In this document: positions 44,514 to 57,434 of the stretch, piece by piece | Layout: each line of letters begins with the position of its first letter | How positions within the stretch are numbered: the stretch's first letter is position 1 | Assembly (NCBI GenBank): GCA_963693305.1 | Contig: OY855913.1 | Location: forward strand, 7,062,201-7,126,200 | Direction of reading: 5' to 3' | Length of the DNA: 64,000 nucleotides | Origin: Meandrina meandrites | Taxonomy: Eukaryota > Cnidaria > Anthozoa > Scleractinia > Meandrinidae | Made by a program: the position numbers and the translations under genes | The notes under the pieces: model-generated | Database searches by the model: none | What the model saw: only the letters and a program-made list of their open reading frames with translations | Told to the model about the DNA's origin: nothing

Positions 44514-44582
44514 ATGAATACTGTGGTCAAGCTCTTCATCATTTTGGCCTTGGTCACCAGCTCTGCCCAATCACGTCCAGAG
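44514..44582 (+). CDS. Signal-peptide first exon of an unidentified secreted protein
   Basis: ATG at 44514 encodes a textbook signal sequence (MNTVVKLFIILALVTSSAQS, then RPE). It ends at a consensus donor (GAG|GTGAAT) in phase 0. The flanking purine-rich leader (gaaagagaggaagtgcaaag) fits a start context. The following intron contains an inverted-repeat element (44613-47325). No continuing exon was recognised downstream, so the gene may be broken or its later exons diverged. Confidence 0.5.
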
Positions 44583-45229
44583 GTGAATGAAGATTGTGGA
44601 TTAGCGTATCTCCATTTAGTCCATCAGCTGAGATCCGAAAATTTGGGTTTATGGCTCACTTGAGAGGAACAGCCGAAACATGTCTTATCTTAATCTTTGA
44701 GTATTAAGCATCATAAAAATGCATGATAGCAAGGATAGAACGGTAGCTTTCACTTAGTAAATCGAATTTTAAATTTGCCCCTTCAAACTCTCCTTTTGGC
44801 CGCCATCTTGGATTTTGGGGAAGCCTACAAAATTGCTTGTATTCTTTTAAAAGTGGACGAATCACGTTTCAAACGCAAATTTAGAATGAACTGGAACTAC
44901 AAACATGATTTCTGTTTATTCTGGTGCTTGAATTATAACTACGTGGCGTCATATGAGACATCACAACGCCCGATTATTGGTCACAGTATGACCAGTTTTC
45001 ACTAAAAACATTTTCAAAGTTATTTCAGAAAAGAGAGCAGGTAGATAAGTTGTATGTACACATTACAAGTGTGCTGAATACAGCCCCCTCAAAAAAATTG
45101 CCTGTTTTCTAGCTACCCCCACCCACATTTTCAAAATATGAGGTCCCACAAACATTCAATAGCTTTCTGCCCCGGTTCAAAGGTGTTTCCTCTCCACCAC
45201 GATCAAAGGCGGACGAATGCATTATATGC

Positions 45230-46340
45230 GGTTGTTCGGATTCATGAAGCGCAGTGCAGAGACATTTCTTCTTGAACTTGGAACCACGGAAACTAGAACT
45301 GAACCGAGAAGAGCTTGAGCAAGTGATGAACAACCATGAGTTCGCGAGTTTGCAGGAGAGCAGTTCCATTTCTGTGTACTGGGAATGAAGGAGAGAGGCG
45401 TAAGCTTAGGAAGGTTCTGGCCGTCGTGCATTTGCGTATGATCACCAAAACTACGTGCGCTATATCATCCCATTCCTGGACGACATGTTTTACCTATCTG
45501 TCAGAATGCCGGAGGTGTACACAGCCTTCAACAAAGGCTACTAGTAGTTCTCCTTTCCAGTGGGGGACCGTGAGTGTACTGCAATTTGGGAGAAGGCTAC
45601 ATCGGGTTTCGCGCTAATTTTGCCTCAACTCAGAGATGGGTGCTCAATGACACAAAGCGTGGTGTGTATAACAAGTTTCTTCACAAGCATTTTCCTATTA
45701 CCTATTGATTACTTCATCCCAGACTTACATCCATAAGGAGTTGGCTCCCACACGCATTAAAGAAGACATCAAAGCTGACGGAAAGCTGGAGGATCTGCTC
45801 AAGATCGCTGGAATGTATTCACCAATCTATGAAAACAAGACGCACCATCCCTGTTCAGGTTACTTTGATACATTGAAGGAAGCCACGCTGAAGTCGTTTA
45901 AGGATCTGAAGGCTGTGGTAAGGTTCGACGTCAGCAGGATTTAGTACCTCCTCTTAGTATGGACCGTGATGTATTGCTCGGATGACACTCAGTTCTCAGA
46001 CATTTTCACCACATTGACATGAAAATTATTTTTCCCTATCCTCTCGGTTCTCTTTCCTGGTTTCTAGCCGATCCTTATGGACTCCCTTGAAAGTTGAAAG
46101 ACAAGCAAAGCCAAACTCTCCCAACATCTACAGCGACGCATCATAGTCACTGACAAATGCTCAGAGAACGTAACCAGCGTTTTCGATGGAATGGCAGCCT
46201 TACAGAAGTTAAAGATCCCCTCTGGAGCTACGATCCATGTGTTCGCTGAGGGAGGGTTTGAGTTGGTAACAAGCACTGGCAGCAGGCGCATAGACATGGT
46301 GTTCGACGTGTATTGAGAGGTACCGATCAAGAATGTCGAA
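45230..46340 (+). pseudogene. Decayed repetitive protein gene
   Basis: Several + strand stretches read as protein in different frames: YIIPFLDDMFYLSVRMPEV (about 45450-45520), IKEDIKADGKLEDLLKIAGM (45705-45944), and FDGMAALQKLKIPSGATIHV with ELVTSTGSRRIDMVFDVY (46175-46316). The last segment resembles a multi-copy uncharacterised protein I associate with coral and anemone genomes. At least three frame changes and stops show it is dead. It lies inside the 2.7-kb inverted-repeat element and may be cargo or its former gene. Confidence 0.4.
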
Positions 46341-46354
46341 AGACCTCGCTCACT

Positions 46355-46640
46355 ATGAGTCCCCTATACCTCAGTGGTTAGAGCGTCCAACCGGTATTCT
46401 AGAAGGTCATGGGTTCGCCTCCCGTTGGGGAACTCAGAAAGAAAGTTATTACCTTTTATGTGTCTTTCTTGAGGTTTGATATAGCAAGATCCTTCCTGCA
46501 GGACACTAGTTGTACAAAGCTTTCTGCAACTCGACGAGTTGACGAGTACGAAGGAACGTTTTTCTCGTAGCTCAGTGGATCGAACACCTGCCCGGTGTTT
46601 GGGAGGTTATGGGTTCAATTCCCGTCGGGGACTCAGATTT
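46355..46640 (+). repeat. Two tRNA-derived SINE heads
   Basis: Heads at about 46359-46436 and 46563-46636 each have A-box (ctcagtgg…) and B-box (gggttcaattcccgtcgggg) sequences followed by 'actcagaaa' or 'actcagattttttctttgtccca'. The first has a damaged B box (gggttcgcctcccg). They are related to the SINE at 40282. They are not functional tRNA genes, because their acceptor stems do not pair. Confidence 0.6.
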
Positions 46641-47656
46641 TTTCTTTGTCCCACGCTTGCGGCATGCTGAATATTTCATCTTTCACGACGTTTGTTTATG
46701 TTATAGACCCCATATGCAAGTGACAGCAGTGATGAAGGACATTATATGATCATGCAGCTTCTGTATACTCAAACGAGCTCTAGACTGAAGTTTGAACCTA
46801 GTTATTTAAGCTCTGATTTGCGATTTATTGATTCATGACTCATTATCCTTAACTAAATATAGTAAAAGACTTAAGCAATAGCTTTAAGCATGTTTTTCTT
46901 TCTTTTTTGATGTAAAGCGCCTTAATATTAATTCAATGATTGACATGGCGGTTGAAACACAAACTAGAAAACAAAATGGCGGTCACTGTGACGTCATTTA
47001 TGATGTCATTATACCTTGAATAACTGTCAACGCGGCTGAAAAAAATGCCTCAAATACGTATTATTCCAAATACACATCTAGGCAAAGCATCATGTGCATT
47101 TAAGAAAGAATAACGTTTTTAATTTTTTTTTCCAAAATCCAAGATGGCGGCGAAAAGGAGGGTGTGAGGGGAAATTTAAAATTCGATTTACAAAGTGAAA
47201 GCTACCGTTCTATCATTGCTATCATACATTTTTATGATGCTTAATAGTCAAAGAATAAGATTATACAAGTTTCGTTTGTTCCCCGTAAGTGAGCCATACA
47301 ACCTCCCCAGCTGATGGACTAATTGCCTCATCCAAGCAGAGGGCCTGAATGCCATGATTGATTGTCAGTTGGCACGTGACCGGTGTGAAGATAAACGTGT
47401 TTCTAAAACAAAACAGAAACGTCAGACACATTTTAACATACCAATGCATTTTGAAAATGTGCGAGTGTAGGAGAACACGTTACAATGCTACCTTGCGTAG
47501 GTAAGCTGTAGCGCAATGAAATAATATGGAAGAAATAAAAGAATGAATAAGAAATTCTTACCGGTTTCTGTCGTCAGAATAATCTTCACGCACTGTGCCC
47601 CATTGCCTCTCGGACAAGTAAGGTCCCCATTCTTTCCATCTGTTGCGAGGGTCCTT

Positions 47657-48020
47657 CTAGTCCAATCCCAGCCGCTTGCGTTCCTCGGTCTGTTTTTTAC
47701 AGATCAGTGCTGGCTTGGTATGTTTCTTTCTACACCATATCTTGAACGAAGCGTTAGAATCGGTTATTTCATCGCTAGCTGACTTTGTCTTGGTAAAATG
47801 CGCGTTAAAATAATTTCTGATGGATGGAAGTGAAACAGACCCATTCATGAAATACTCCCGTATGTTTTGTATCTCCGAGTTGCTCCTTTCACTCAAACTT
47901 TCTTTTCCGTCAACTTCACGACGCAATAATATCTCTGCCACCGACCGGCGACGCTGTTTTGTGTCCAAATTTCCTCTCGAGGTAGCTCGGCTGCAATCCA
48001 TCGACACGTTCTGTAAAAAT
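47657..48020 (-). CDS. Hypothetical exon, 116+ aa
   Basis: On the minus strand the frame is open from a possible acceptor (ttttacag at about 48014-48021) to TAG at 47657. The product is hydrophilic with Arg/Lys and Ser/Glu-rich segments (RRRSVAEILLRREVDGKES, EYFMNGSVSLPSIRNYF, KIWCRKKHTKPALICKK). No domain is recognised. It may be a last coding exon of a host gene or a transposon remnant. Confidence 0.3.
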
Positions 48021-48099
48021 TAAGAAATTGATTCGACTGCATCACCGGTACAGCCTTCCTCAAGGTGGACTGAGTAATCATTTGCCCGCTCCAAAACAA

Positions 48100-50260
48100 A
48101 AATACGGCCTTTATTGGTTAGCCGTTGTCGGATTTGGTAACAGTAGAACATGACATCAAACGTAGTACGAGTATTAATTTGTTTCAAACTTGGTGAAGTT
48201 CTGGTAATTTTAGTTTCTGTCATGTGTGCCTTGCATGTGCTAGGGGAGTGGAGGAGGTAGTGGAATGGGTTCTGCATGCAAGCGGCGTGCACACTATTTA
48301 TAGCTCAAGCGTGGGGGCTCTCTCAACACAAGATCATTTCTCACCGGAACGGTTTTAGCACACTGTACTCCATGATTTCATATTTTAGACCCACTTAAAA
48401 ATTGATCTGTTTCTTCATTTCATTTTAAACTTTGAAAAGGAATTCTCCGTGCTCAGAATACAAAAAAAAGATCCTGGCAGTTTGTAAATACTGCCGCGAC
48501 GCGCCATGATCGTCTTGTACATTTGGTTATCGAGAAAGATTGCGTGACGAGCTAAAAATACTTCTTTCAATGAAGACGACAAACAGACGACATGCATTGG
48601 ACGACTTGTAACAATAGAAAATCGCATTAGCCAATATCATCTGACAATGAAGATTCGCAGCAGCATTTAAGCATGTTAAAACTAAGCGATTCAATCGATG
48701 AATGGCAGAGATCTTTGAAAAATACCTACCTGTAGTTTGCAAAAGGCTAGACAGGCTAAATGACGAGCGACGCGTGAAAATAACACTTCGGGATTGGGAA
48801 GTGCTGACGCATTCCTATCCAGTGACGTTTTTATCGCTCACAGCGAAAGTATTCCCTTGACAAAGTAAAACAGTCCCTTGAGAGTATACAATAAAAGTGG
48901 GTCCGCAATGCGTACATATGTGGACTTTCATTTGTTTTTGATAATGAATGATTGAATGAGCCAATGTACAGTATCGGTTAGACCTACGTAAAGTCGTTTG
49001 CTTCTCGTTTCCAGTTTGGCAGGAGTCCCCGGTGCTCTCGCGCTTCGCGCTCTGTGAGCTGGACTGTAGGCAAGACAAGTATCAGTCAATTATGAGTTGG
49101 CAGTCACTTGAAACTCGAGATAATAAAAAAACTTATCAATCAAGTTTTCTTATGATCGTGAAAGAAAAACTTCCTTCTCGTTTTGAGGAACACACCTTGC
49201 AATTTACCCTGAAGATCGCCTTAAACATTGAAATGCAGTCCAATTTATTTAAACTGTGTCAGAGAAGCGGAAAACCTGGGACAAGACCCGACAGTATCTC
49301 TATATGGTTACATGAAAAGGACGGGGATGTTCGTCGGAAAATTTGATCTACTATTCTACTCGCGTGAAGAATAACATTTCACACAATACAGCAAGGTTGC
49401 TACGAGGTGAAAAAGTAGAAACTTTTCGGGACCGCAAAGCCATTTTTAGTTATCTGTGTCTTAAAAACAGAGAAGTGTTAGGCCTGAAACTTTGTTCGAA
49501 GAGAACTTCTTTTCGCATTAAAAATATATCATGGAATTAACTAGGTCTTTAAATGGAAATAAGGACAAGAAAATTATTTATCAAGGACAAAAACAAAATC
49601 TTACCAAAAAAATCTTATACTGATTTCAGTCCATTCATAAAGAAATATTTTGCGAAGTATGTAGATTGTCTTCGTTTGCCTGACATTTCATCTGAACGCT
49701 TGTGTAAACAACAGCTAAACTCATCAATTAACTCATTTTCTTTCATTGCGTTGTTTTTATATACAACTTTTCCAGAATGGCTTTTATCGCCTTTTAGCAA
49801 GATCTCACTAATAATCTCATGATACAAGAAGGCAGATGAATATTTTTTTCAACCTAAAATAATCATCGTTCTTGAATTAATTTTCGAGTGGAGTCGGCGA
49901 TTCGCGAACGACACATTTTCAATCAGTAATTTAGTTTTCGCACGGTTTCAATACATACATTTTTCGGTTCAAAATAAGTTTTATGCTATTCACACTAACT
50001 TTTTACCAGCAGTTTTGAATTCGACATCAGTCAGATTGCGTTATTCAAATTTAACTTGCGAGAAATCCAAGAAAATAATAATTGTGGGAAAGCCCCGGGA
50101 AAACAACTTGATTAGTGAACTTGTTTTGTTTTGACTCGTTGTGTATCCATTCTTCCATTCTAAAGATTCTGCGTGGCAAAGCTGAAACAAAACAACAAAT
50201 ATCTAGATATCTGCTAATAATGCTTTTCAACTATTTTCAATTATATGCAAATCAACCTTT
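48100..50260. other. No recognised gene
   Basis: Short open frames on both strands (for example 49032-49346) have no motif I recognise. Composition is AT-rich and similar to neighbouring non-coding DNA. Confidence 0.4.
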
Positions 50261-50265
50261 TAAGA

Positions 50266-51538
50266 CCTCGTACGGATATGTTTTTTGCACAACTTTGTTC
50301 CATTATTGAATAGTCCTCCAAGAGTTTCAAATCATGGCCATATTTTACAAGTCACGTGACCAAAATAGAAAAAAAACCTAAAACTTAATCTGGAAATTAA
50401 AATCAGTTCCAATAGATGGAGAACGTCCACATGCTTAATGCTTCGTATGCTTTTTTATGAAATTCGCCTTTATTATAAAAGTCAAGACGGAATAAACACC
50501 CGCATTTCCAGGCTTCCTTCAGTAGGTTATGCTATCTCTGCTTCTTTAGATAAAAATCGGAAATCTACCTTCTTTCCTCCACGTTTTAGGGATTTTAAAT
50601 CGAAACGCGCGGTTTGAGACTGGCACTAGTTACGCACGCGCAATATCAATTTTGTAAAAGCAGGTGTTCCCCCTTAAAAATATCACCATTTATCATTAGT
50701 CTATCATTAATAAACTTTCCAATGTGATTTGCCACCAAAAACCGTCTTTAGCAATCCTTAGCAACTGCTCACGGATCTGAAGTGAAGAAGGACTGCTGTT
50801 TACATTGCCCTCCGTGAAAGCTTTGTTCCCGTGTTAAATAAATTCTATGAAACCTGCAATATGTTTTAATGCGACTTTTGGTAGCTCTGAATTTGTGGAG
50901 TCAGATTTTGTGTTCGATTTTTTTCTTCGGTCGTTCTTGCTACCACCTCACGTTTTGTTTTCCAAGAACAACAGCAACATAGGATTTTTAATCAAGTGTA
51001 ACCTTTGTTCGCCGTTTAACGCCGTATATCAGGCCAGAGCTTATCCCGGTTTCTGTAGCATGAAGCAACTAGGAGTATTTCTACTCCCCCCTGGATGGGA
51101 TGCTAGTCAATCGCAGGGTTACCCCCAGCAGGTACCCATCTATACACCTGGGTGGAGAGAGGCACTATCGCAGTGCCCCGGCCAGTGTTCGAACCCGGAC
51201 CGTTCGATCCGGAGTCCAGCGCACTAACCATTAGGCCACCGCGCCTCCCACAAGGTTCAGGGACACCTTAAATTTATGGAAATTAAAGCTGGTCTTCTGG
51301 TCGAAAGTAAAAAGCCATCCGACAGAATAACTATTTTGGTCTATTTCGGACAATTCGAATCTTTTTCATTCAGTTAATGTTTTTAATAATCTGTCACACC
51401 AAGAGAGGATGAGGTCAGACAAGGCATCCCTGTGCCCCCTGATTTTTTTTCAGTCTGTTTAAAGCTTCGCACCAAGCTGTGAAAGTTATTTTAGTTCTCG
51501 TTTCCATGATCGCGCGGTCGATGATTAGAGGTTCAGAT
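50266..51538. repeat. Duplicated block A, copy 2
   Basis: Matches 5985-7072 throughout, apart from an inserted SINE at 51029-51246 and small gaps. It ends at 'agaggttcagat', exactly where the 3.6-kb transposon begins in copy 1. Confidence 0.8.
51029..51246 (-). repeat. tRNA-derived SINE with conserved core
   Basis: Read on the minus strand: tRNA head 'ggtggcctaatggttagtgc…gtccgggttcgaacactgg', then a core with 'gactagcatcccatccaggg' and 'cttcatgctacagaaaccgg'. It interrupts block A relative to copy 1 (about 6738). This core is common in SINEs of corals and other invertebrates. Confidence 0.75.
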
Positions 51539-52478
51539 ATCAATGTGTCAGATTTTTTTCTCTGACGTCATCCTCTCTTGGTCACCCTTTACTCTTCTAA
51601 AATAATTCTTAGATGAAATATTAGATTCCTCTCGCCAAATAAAGTCCATCCTGTAATTCATGATCAACATGTACCTCTCTTAATGACCCAGCGTCGAGTT
51701 TAAAATAGCAGAGATTCCCGGCAGTGATTCATGTACGTGCTAACTTTTTGTAGTTTCGTAGCCTGCGAGCAGGCTCCCAAAGAAATCGGCGAGCGAAGCG
51801 AGCCGAGAAGGGCCTGAGGGAGAATTAAGCCAAGAAGGGCCTGAGGGAGAATTAAGCCGAGAAGGGCCTGAGGGAGAATTAAAATCTCCTCCTCTCCTTC
51901 TCTTCCTGCCTTTTCCCCTTCAACCATCCCACCTTTCTCTTGCCGCTTCCTTTTCGCCCCATCCTCGACCGGAGAGCCTGTTCACAGGCTAGTAGTTTCG
52001 CAGTTCGAGAATCATTCGCAGAGAATGTTCGTGAACAAGATTAATTAGCGCCTTATGTGTCGACGACACTGATCCATATTAATGTAAATGGAGTAGACAT
52101 TTTTAGCAGTTGAATCAAGCTAGTTGGTGCGTGAAGACGTGGAGACGAAGCTTTCTGTTGTACTCCTTGATGAAGCCAAGCTAAGCTAAGCTAGCCCAAA
52201 CAAAGGTGAGTACTGTCTTCGGACATATTTGTTCTAAAAGCTTTCAGTAGAGAAATGTTGCTACAGTGAGATAACACGTGCGCTTTCTGTTCGATTTGAG
52301 TGTCTCTTCAACTTCAAACTCCAGTGCGCTTTATTAGTGGTAATCATATAAAAAGTGCGAATGTCTTGGTCGGAGAATGAAATGCATGACATTAATCGAG
52401 CGCTAAATATTCTACTTTGTCTTGTTATGAAATGATTTCCCGTTAGAAGCAAGACAACGGACCTTTCGAGACCTTAGT
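51537..52478. repeat. Duplicated block B, copy 2
   Basis: Matches 10687-12050. It lacks the ATT-family MITE at 52331 but carries another MITE at 51759. The comparison gives clean empty sites for both. Confidence 0.8.
51759..51992. mobile_element. hAT-type MITE with 8-bp target duplication
   Basis: Flanked by TAGTTTCG on both sides (51751-51758; 51993-52000), where the other block copy (10893-10905) has a single 'tactttcg'. Inverted termini are TAGCCTGCGAGCAGGCTC and its near-complement. A 27-bp unit (gaagggcctgagggagaatt…) is repeated three times inside. An 8-bp duplication is the hallmark of hAT elements. Confidence 0.85.
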
Positions 52479-52835
52479 TATATACACCCCGCAAGCGCAG
52501 AACATAATTAACTCGGGAGAGCCACGGGCTTTGCATCCGGCACTCGTTACAGTATGCCAGAGGTACAGGGAACCTGTTCCTTTGCTTCATTTTGTGACCA
52601 TGGACCAGAAAACGACAAGATTTCCGCACAGCCCCATACATCAAATCTGCATACAATTTTCTGACTGACTCGTTCTTTTCATGATTGCTGTTTGTGTACA
52701 GTGATAGTATGAAATAGCTGCATACATAATTGATGTATGGGGCTCTGCGGAAATCTTACCACGCACTAATTCAGGACAACAAAAGTCGTAAATTTACATC
52801 GAAAAAGCAAATTTCGTGAAGATATTCAACTTTTA

Positions 52836-53219
52836 AAGAGAACCTCCTCTCTTGGGACAAGTTAACGTTAACTTGTTTAAAAAATTTTGCAGGATAAGGG
52901 AGAAATAACATTTAACAACAACAATAAATGGAAACGTTTATGGCTCTCAAATTTCCAGCGCGCCGCCATTTTGGATTTTGATGACGTGTTACGGCTCCCG
53001 CTATTGTTTGGAAGCTTCCAAACAATGGCGGGAGCCGTAACACGTCATAAAAATCCAAAATGGCGGGGGGGGGGGGGGTAAATTTAAAAGCAATAAACTT
53101 TTCAATTTATTGTTATTATTAAATGTTATTTCTCCCTTGATCTGTAAAATTCGGAATTTTGTCATCATTTCAAACAATTCAGCGTCAACTTGTTGTAAGA
53201 GTGGAGGTTCCCTTTAAGA
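52836..53219. mobile_element. Palindromic foldback MITE
   Basis: Nested inverted arms: 'aaagagaacctcctctc' with 'gagtggaggttcccttt'; 'gggagaaataacattt' with its complement at 53126; and a ~50-bp near-perfect hairpin centred at 53014 (gttacggctcccg…cgggagccgtaac). A run of G lies at 53067-53078. No gene. Confidence 0.75.
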
Positions 53220-53689
53220 TATCCTTAAAATAGCCGCTACCTCAAACTCGGCCTAGGGGCACTAGTTACAAAAATATTTTTTTAAGATTAATTGGAAAAT
53301 TATTGTTTTTTTGACGAATATTTTTTTCCCCGAAGCCCAAGACCGACCAAAATAGGACGAAAATGTGAGGCAAACTCAAAGGCTTCTACATTCGAAAATA
53401 AAGTCTGTCATTAAAAAATAATTGCATGTACCTTATCTTTGTACTTCCTTTCCTGTACATTTAGAGCTACTTAGATCGCAATGTTATTGAAAAACATATA
53501 TTTCACGAAATTTTGAAAGCTGATAACTCCAGACAGCTAAAGGAGAGACCAAAATTTAGCATATTTTCAACCAGCGTTCTGGTATATGGCTTTTCGCAAA
53601 ACGGCTTTCTCAGTCTAAAAGAGCATGATTTCTTCAAATCGGTGAAATAAAATTTTTGGGTAAATAAAATCGTGAATGTTGATACAGTA

Positions 53690-54090
53690 AATAGCCGCTT
53701 TTAAGCTATCCACTTTTGAGCCATTAAAAGTGCCACTTAAAAATCTCTTAAAAGTGGCACAATGGCCTTTTGAGTACGCTTAAAAGTTTCAATTTAAAGA
53801 TCCTGAAAAATGGCAATTAAGGACCCGCTATAGTGGCAATTCAGTTTTAGAACACAACTTTTGACAACTTCAAGGACTCTTAAAAGTGGCCGCTTGAAAT
53901 GACTCTAAAAAGAGGCAATTTTAAGAACTTTTAAAAGTGGCACTTTTTAGAACTCTTAAAAGTGGTTATTTTAAGAACTGTTAAAAGTGGCAATTTTAAG
54001 TACTCTTCAAAGTGGTAATTTTGAAAACTGTTAAAAGATGTAAAAAGTGGCACTTTTAAGGACACTTGAGAGTGCCGGCTGAAAAGTGGC
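53690..54090. repeat. AAAAGTG palindromic short-repeat array
   Basis: Roughly 15 irregular 20-30 bp units built on 'ttaagaactcttaaaagtggc'. Counterpart of 15050-15610. Confidence 0.75.
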
Positions 54091-54229
54091 AACTGTTTAT
54101 AATTAAAAAATCCAGATTAACTTTTAAAGTTAGTACTTTATCTAATTTCAAACTTCGCTTTATCCGAGGCGAGGCTGTAGCGAGCTTTGTTACTTTTCTA
54201 CTCAGCTTTGAAGTAAGACCCAATATTCA

Positions 54230-54860
54230 AAATAATTATCCTTAAACCTTGAGCTGAACTTGCCAGATAAACATTTGTACGATTTGTAAATTAAAAAATG
54301 AGTGTTCTTTATAATTCTGTTTGTACAGAACAGATGTTAACACATTTGATTCGACTTGAAAATCGTAAACAACTTAGCATTAAAATATTGAAGTGGGTTG
54401 GACTATGTCTAGTGCAGTGACACGCCTTTTTTTCTCCGCGGTATCTTATAAAGTTGTTGTTTGAATTGATTTCATAATAATCTTTAGTTGAACTTTTTCT
54501 ATACAATCTCGCTACTTAAGTTTAATTTTATTCTGCAAAAATGTTCTCTGTAATTTTTAAATTGCCCGTGTTGTTTTGTTTTGACCAGGCATTTTCGGGA
54601 TCGAGTAATAATTTGAAAAAAAAAAAAGATTTTGACAATGTTTACTCGCGGGAAGGAACGTACATGAAAGTAATTTTCTGCGCAGCTGCACCCGTTTGTA
54701 GAAAGGACTGCGCAGGTCATTGCGTAAGCATAAATTAAGAATTTTGACATTGCGACAGATGATTGACAGTTTATACCTGGCTCCAATAAAAAAGCTCGAG
54801 CAAGAGTTTTTAGTCAGATGTCACTAGATGTTGTGAACGGCTCGTACAGTAAAATTTCGT
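54230..54860. repeat. Duplicated block C, copy 2
   Basis: Matches 15190-16360 ('aattctgtttgtacag', 'gtgcagtgacacgcc', 'gattttgacaatgtttactc', 'cagatgtcactagatgttg'). It leads directly into the promoter of gene 2. Confidence 0.75.
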
Positions 54861-55251
54861 ACAGTGAAATTTTCGATTCCGGGATTTTTTTGGGTAGGAA
54901 CATTTGGTAAGTATGTTTTTGGGTGGCTTGATTTTAGTAGCGATTTTTTGGGGTATTTCTCACCTAGGCAAAGTGTTCTTGGATGTCTCTAGTGTTGTTA
55001 AACCAGATGAAGGAAAGATTATTCAGTATTCAGATGATATCCAAACCAAACATTCAATTTAATGTTTTAAATGTTTTGAAATTTTAAGGGTCAGAAGCTC
55101 GGCATGGGATTTTTTGGGGGTAATTTTTGGTCCAGGGATTTTAAGAGGCCCTAGGGTTTTTTTTTGGTCTTGATTTTTGCTCCCATTCGATCATTCCCGA
55201 GTTTTTTGCTGTTCCAGTTTTCAGTGATCATCACACAGTTTGGACGTGAAA

Positions 55252-56591
55252 ATGAAGGTCTTGTTCGCTTTCGTTATGGTTCTGTTGCCATCCACAGTTT
55301 CTGCGGTCGAAGGTATGTTATCCCCATAACCCTTTTCGCTTCTCTTAGCCTGCAGAGCCTTGGCACGAGAAACGAAGGGCTCTGGAGACAAAGGATTTAC
55401 AGTCCTAGAGTCTATGATTTCCGGTCTTCATGTATGCAGTCGTGATGTTTCTATATGCTGTGTGGGAGAGTCATGGCGCCTTTAACTTCCCCTCAAGATT
55501 TCTTTGTTTCCAACGACCAATCAAAAAAATCGAAATAATCCAAAAATCCTCTGTCCCCAGAGCCCTTAGCCCTGCCCGCTAAGAGAAACGAAAAGGACTA
55601 CCGTAAAATTCCGGTTATTAGCCCCCCCCGCTTATACGCTCCCCCGGTTATAGGCCCATCTACCTGGAAACAATAAAATACATCCGGTTATAAGCCCCCC
55701 CCCCCCCCCCCCCCCAGATATAAGCCCCCCTCTGCTGGATGATAGTACTGAACAGGGCTAAATGTTGCTTTATTATGACTTTTTAACTTAAAAACGTATT
55801 TCGATCAACACTGCCGTGGCTCGTTTCGAAACGTTTTTTCTATTCCGCTTATAAGCTCCCCCGGATATAAGCCCCTCCGTTTATAAGCCCACCCAAAACC
55901 CCTTACGAATAAGCCCAGGGCTTATAACCGGGATTTTACGGTATGGGAACGAGAATGCTTGAGATCATGCATCCTCTCCCTCCCTCCCTACTTGTCATTC
56001 CCTTTCACAAAAAAACGCCTCAATTTGAACATATTTTGACTTTACGTAAACTCTTTAGATCTCGATTAGATTGCTATCCCTTCCTGCTTGTTGTTGTTAA
56101 TTAGTTTTCGACGAATTCGCAGCTATGAATTAGTTCAGGATTATCTTCTGTTTCCTGGTTTTACGAAAATTTTAACATTCACGCGCTATAAGTCGAGGGA
56201 ACAAACGTGGGAGTAAATTATGTTAGTGCTATTGAATGTCCTGTTTCAATTAAGGTAAGTTACCATTCGCATTATTAAATGTACTTGCAGTGGGCGATGA
56301 CGTCTTTGCACGCCGAAATTACAACCAGTATATTTTTGGCGTCGTTTCAAAAACGTCACAGGATACGATTGAGGTCTGGTTCGATTTTGACGAGGGGACG
56401 ATTTCTTATCCTGCTCAGGACAAGTCAGCGGTCATTAAAGATGAAGAATCGGATAAATTTCATGTTGGAGAGCACGTGATGGCCACGTGGGAATACGGGG
56501 GGTTCGATATTTACCACATCGGCTATGTTATTGGAGAGGGACCTGTAGATCCTGTAGATCCTGTAAGTAAGTAGTAAGTATGTAAGTAAGC

Positions 56592-56643
<52 letters not shown>

Positions 56644-57390
56644 TTTTAGAACAGGTAGTGCCATCCTCTACGTCATAAACACGCGTGGATAAACGGGAAT
56701 TGCGTGGGTTCTCGCGGAGTTGCGTGATTAGTATCATGTGAGTCGCGAGTAACTCTGCCGCAAAAGACTCTGTGCTAAAACGAACCACAAATATTGTATG
56801 GATGCTATATGTACAGTAAGTTGTGCAGCTTCCACCCGTATCGTACTGAATTCATCTCCTGGATTTTTTGTCAGTTAAGACTAATCTACCGTTTAAAATC
56901 TAGAGACGTTTTCTGAGATGAAATTCACGATGACTCTTTGATATTTGGATTGTACTATGGTTAAATGGCTGTATTTTTAAATATATGAATGGCAGCTTTT
57001 GTACATGGATTATATTTGCTTTGGTTGTTTCATGTACCTGAAAGTGAACATATAACTTGCATTTGTAAGAAATAGCCACGAAACGTTTGTTGCTCAGTAA
57101 AAATTCAAACCTTATCCCTGTTGTTGTCGGCCAAGGTCTTGATTGGTCTTGAAATTGAATTTATTTCACGCACTGTCTCGAGAGAAGTATGTTACAGCTC
57201 AAGCTTTCTGCCAAGTTAATAATCTCATCTACTATATGTTGTGATTGCATTTAATCAGATGTCAGAAGTCACAAGAGATTTCAATTTTAGGACTGATTTC
57301 AGTTTTGAATTATGTCAAGAATAAGCAATTCAGATTAATTACATTTATCGTGCATTTTTTATTTGTAATAATAATAGTAACAAAATAATA

Positions 57391-57434
<44 letters not shown>

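Larger units (their letters stand above)
44613..47325. mobile_element. 2.7-kb inverted-repeat element
   Basis: Long imperfect TIRs: 44613-44850 (atttagtccatcagctg, ggctcacttgagagg, attaagcatcataaaaatg, gccgccatcttggattttgg) pair with the complement at 47105-47325. The interior holds a decayed coding region and two SINE heads. No transposase motif was recognised. Confidence 0.65.

Noticed and set aside
40282..46636. Three or more tRNA genes
   Set aside because: A and B boxes are present, but acceptor and anticodon stems do not pair and conserved tails follow, so they are SINE heads.
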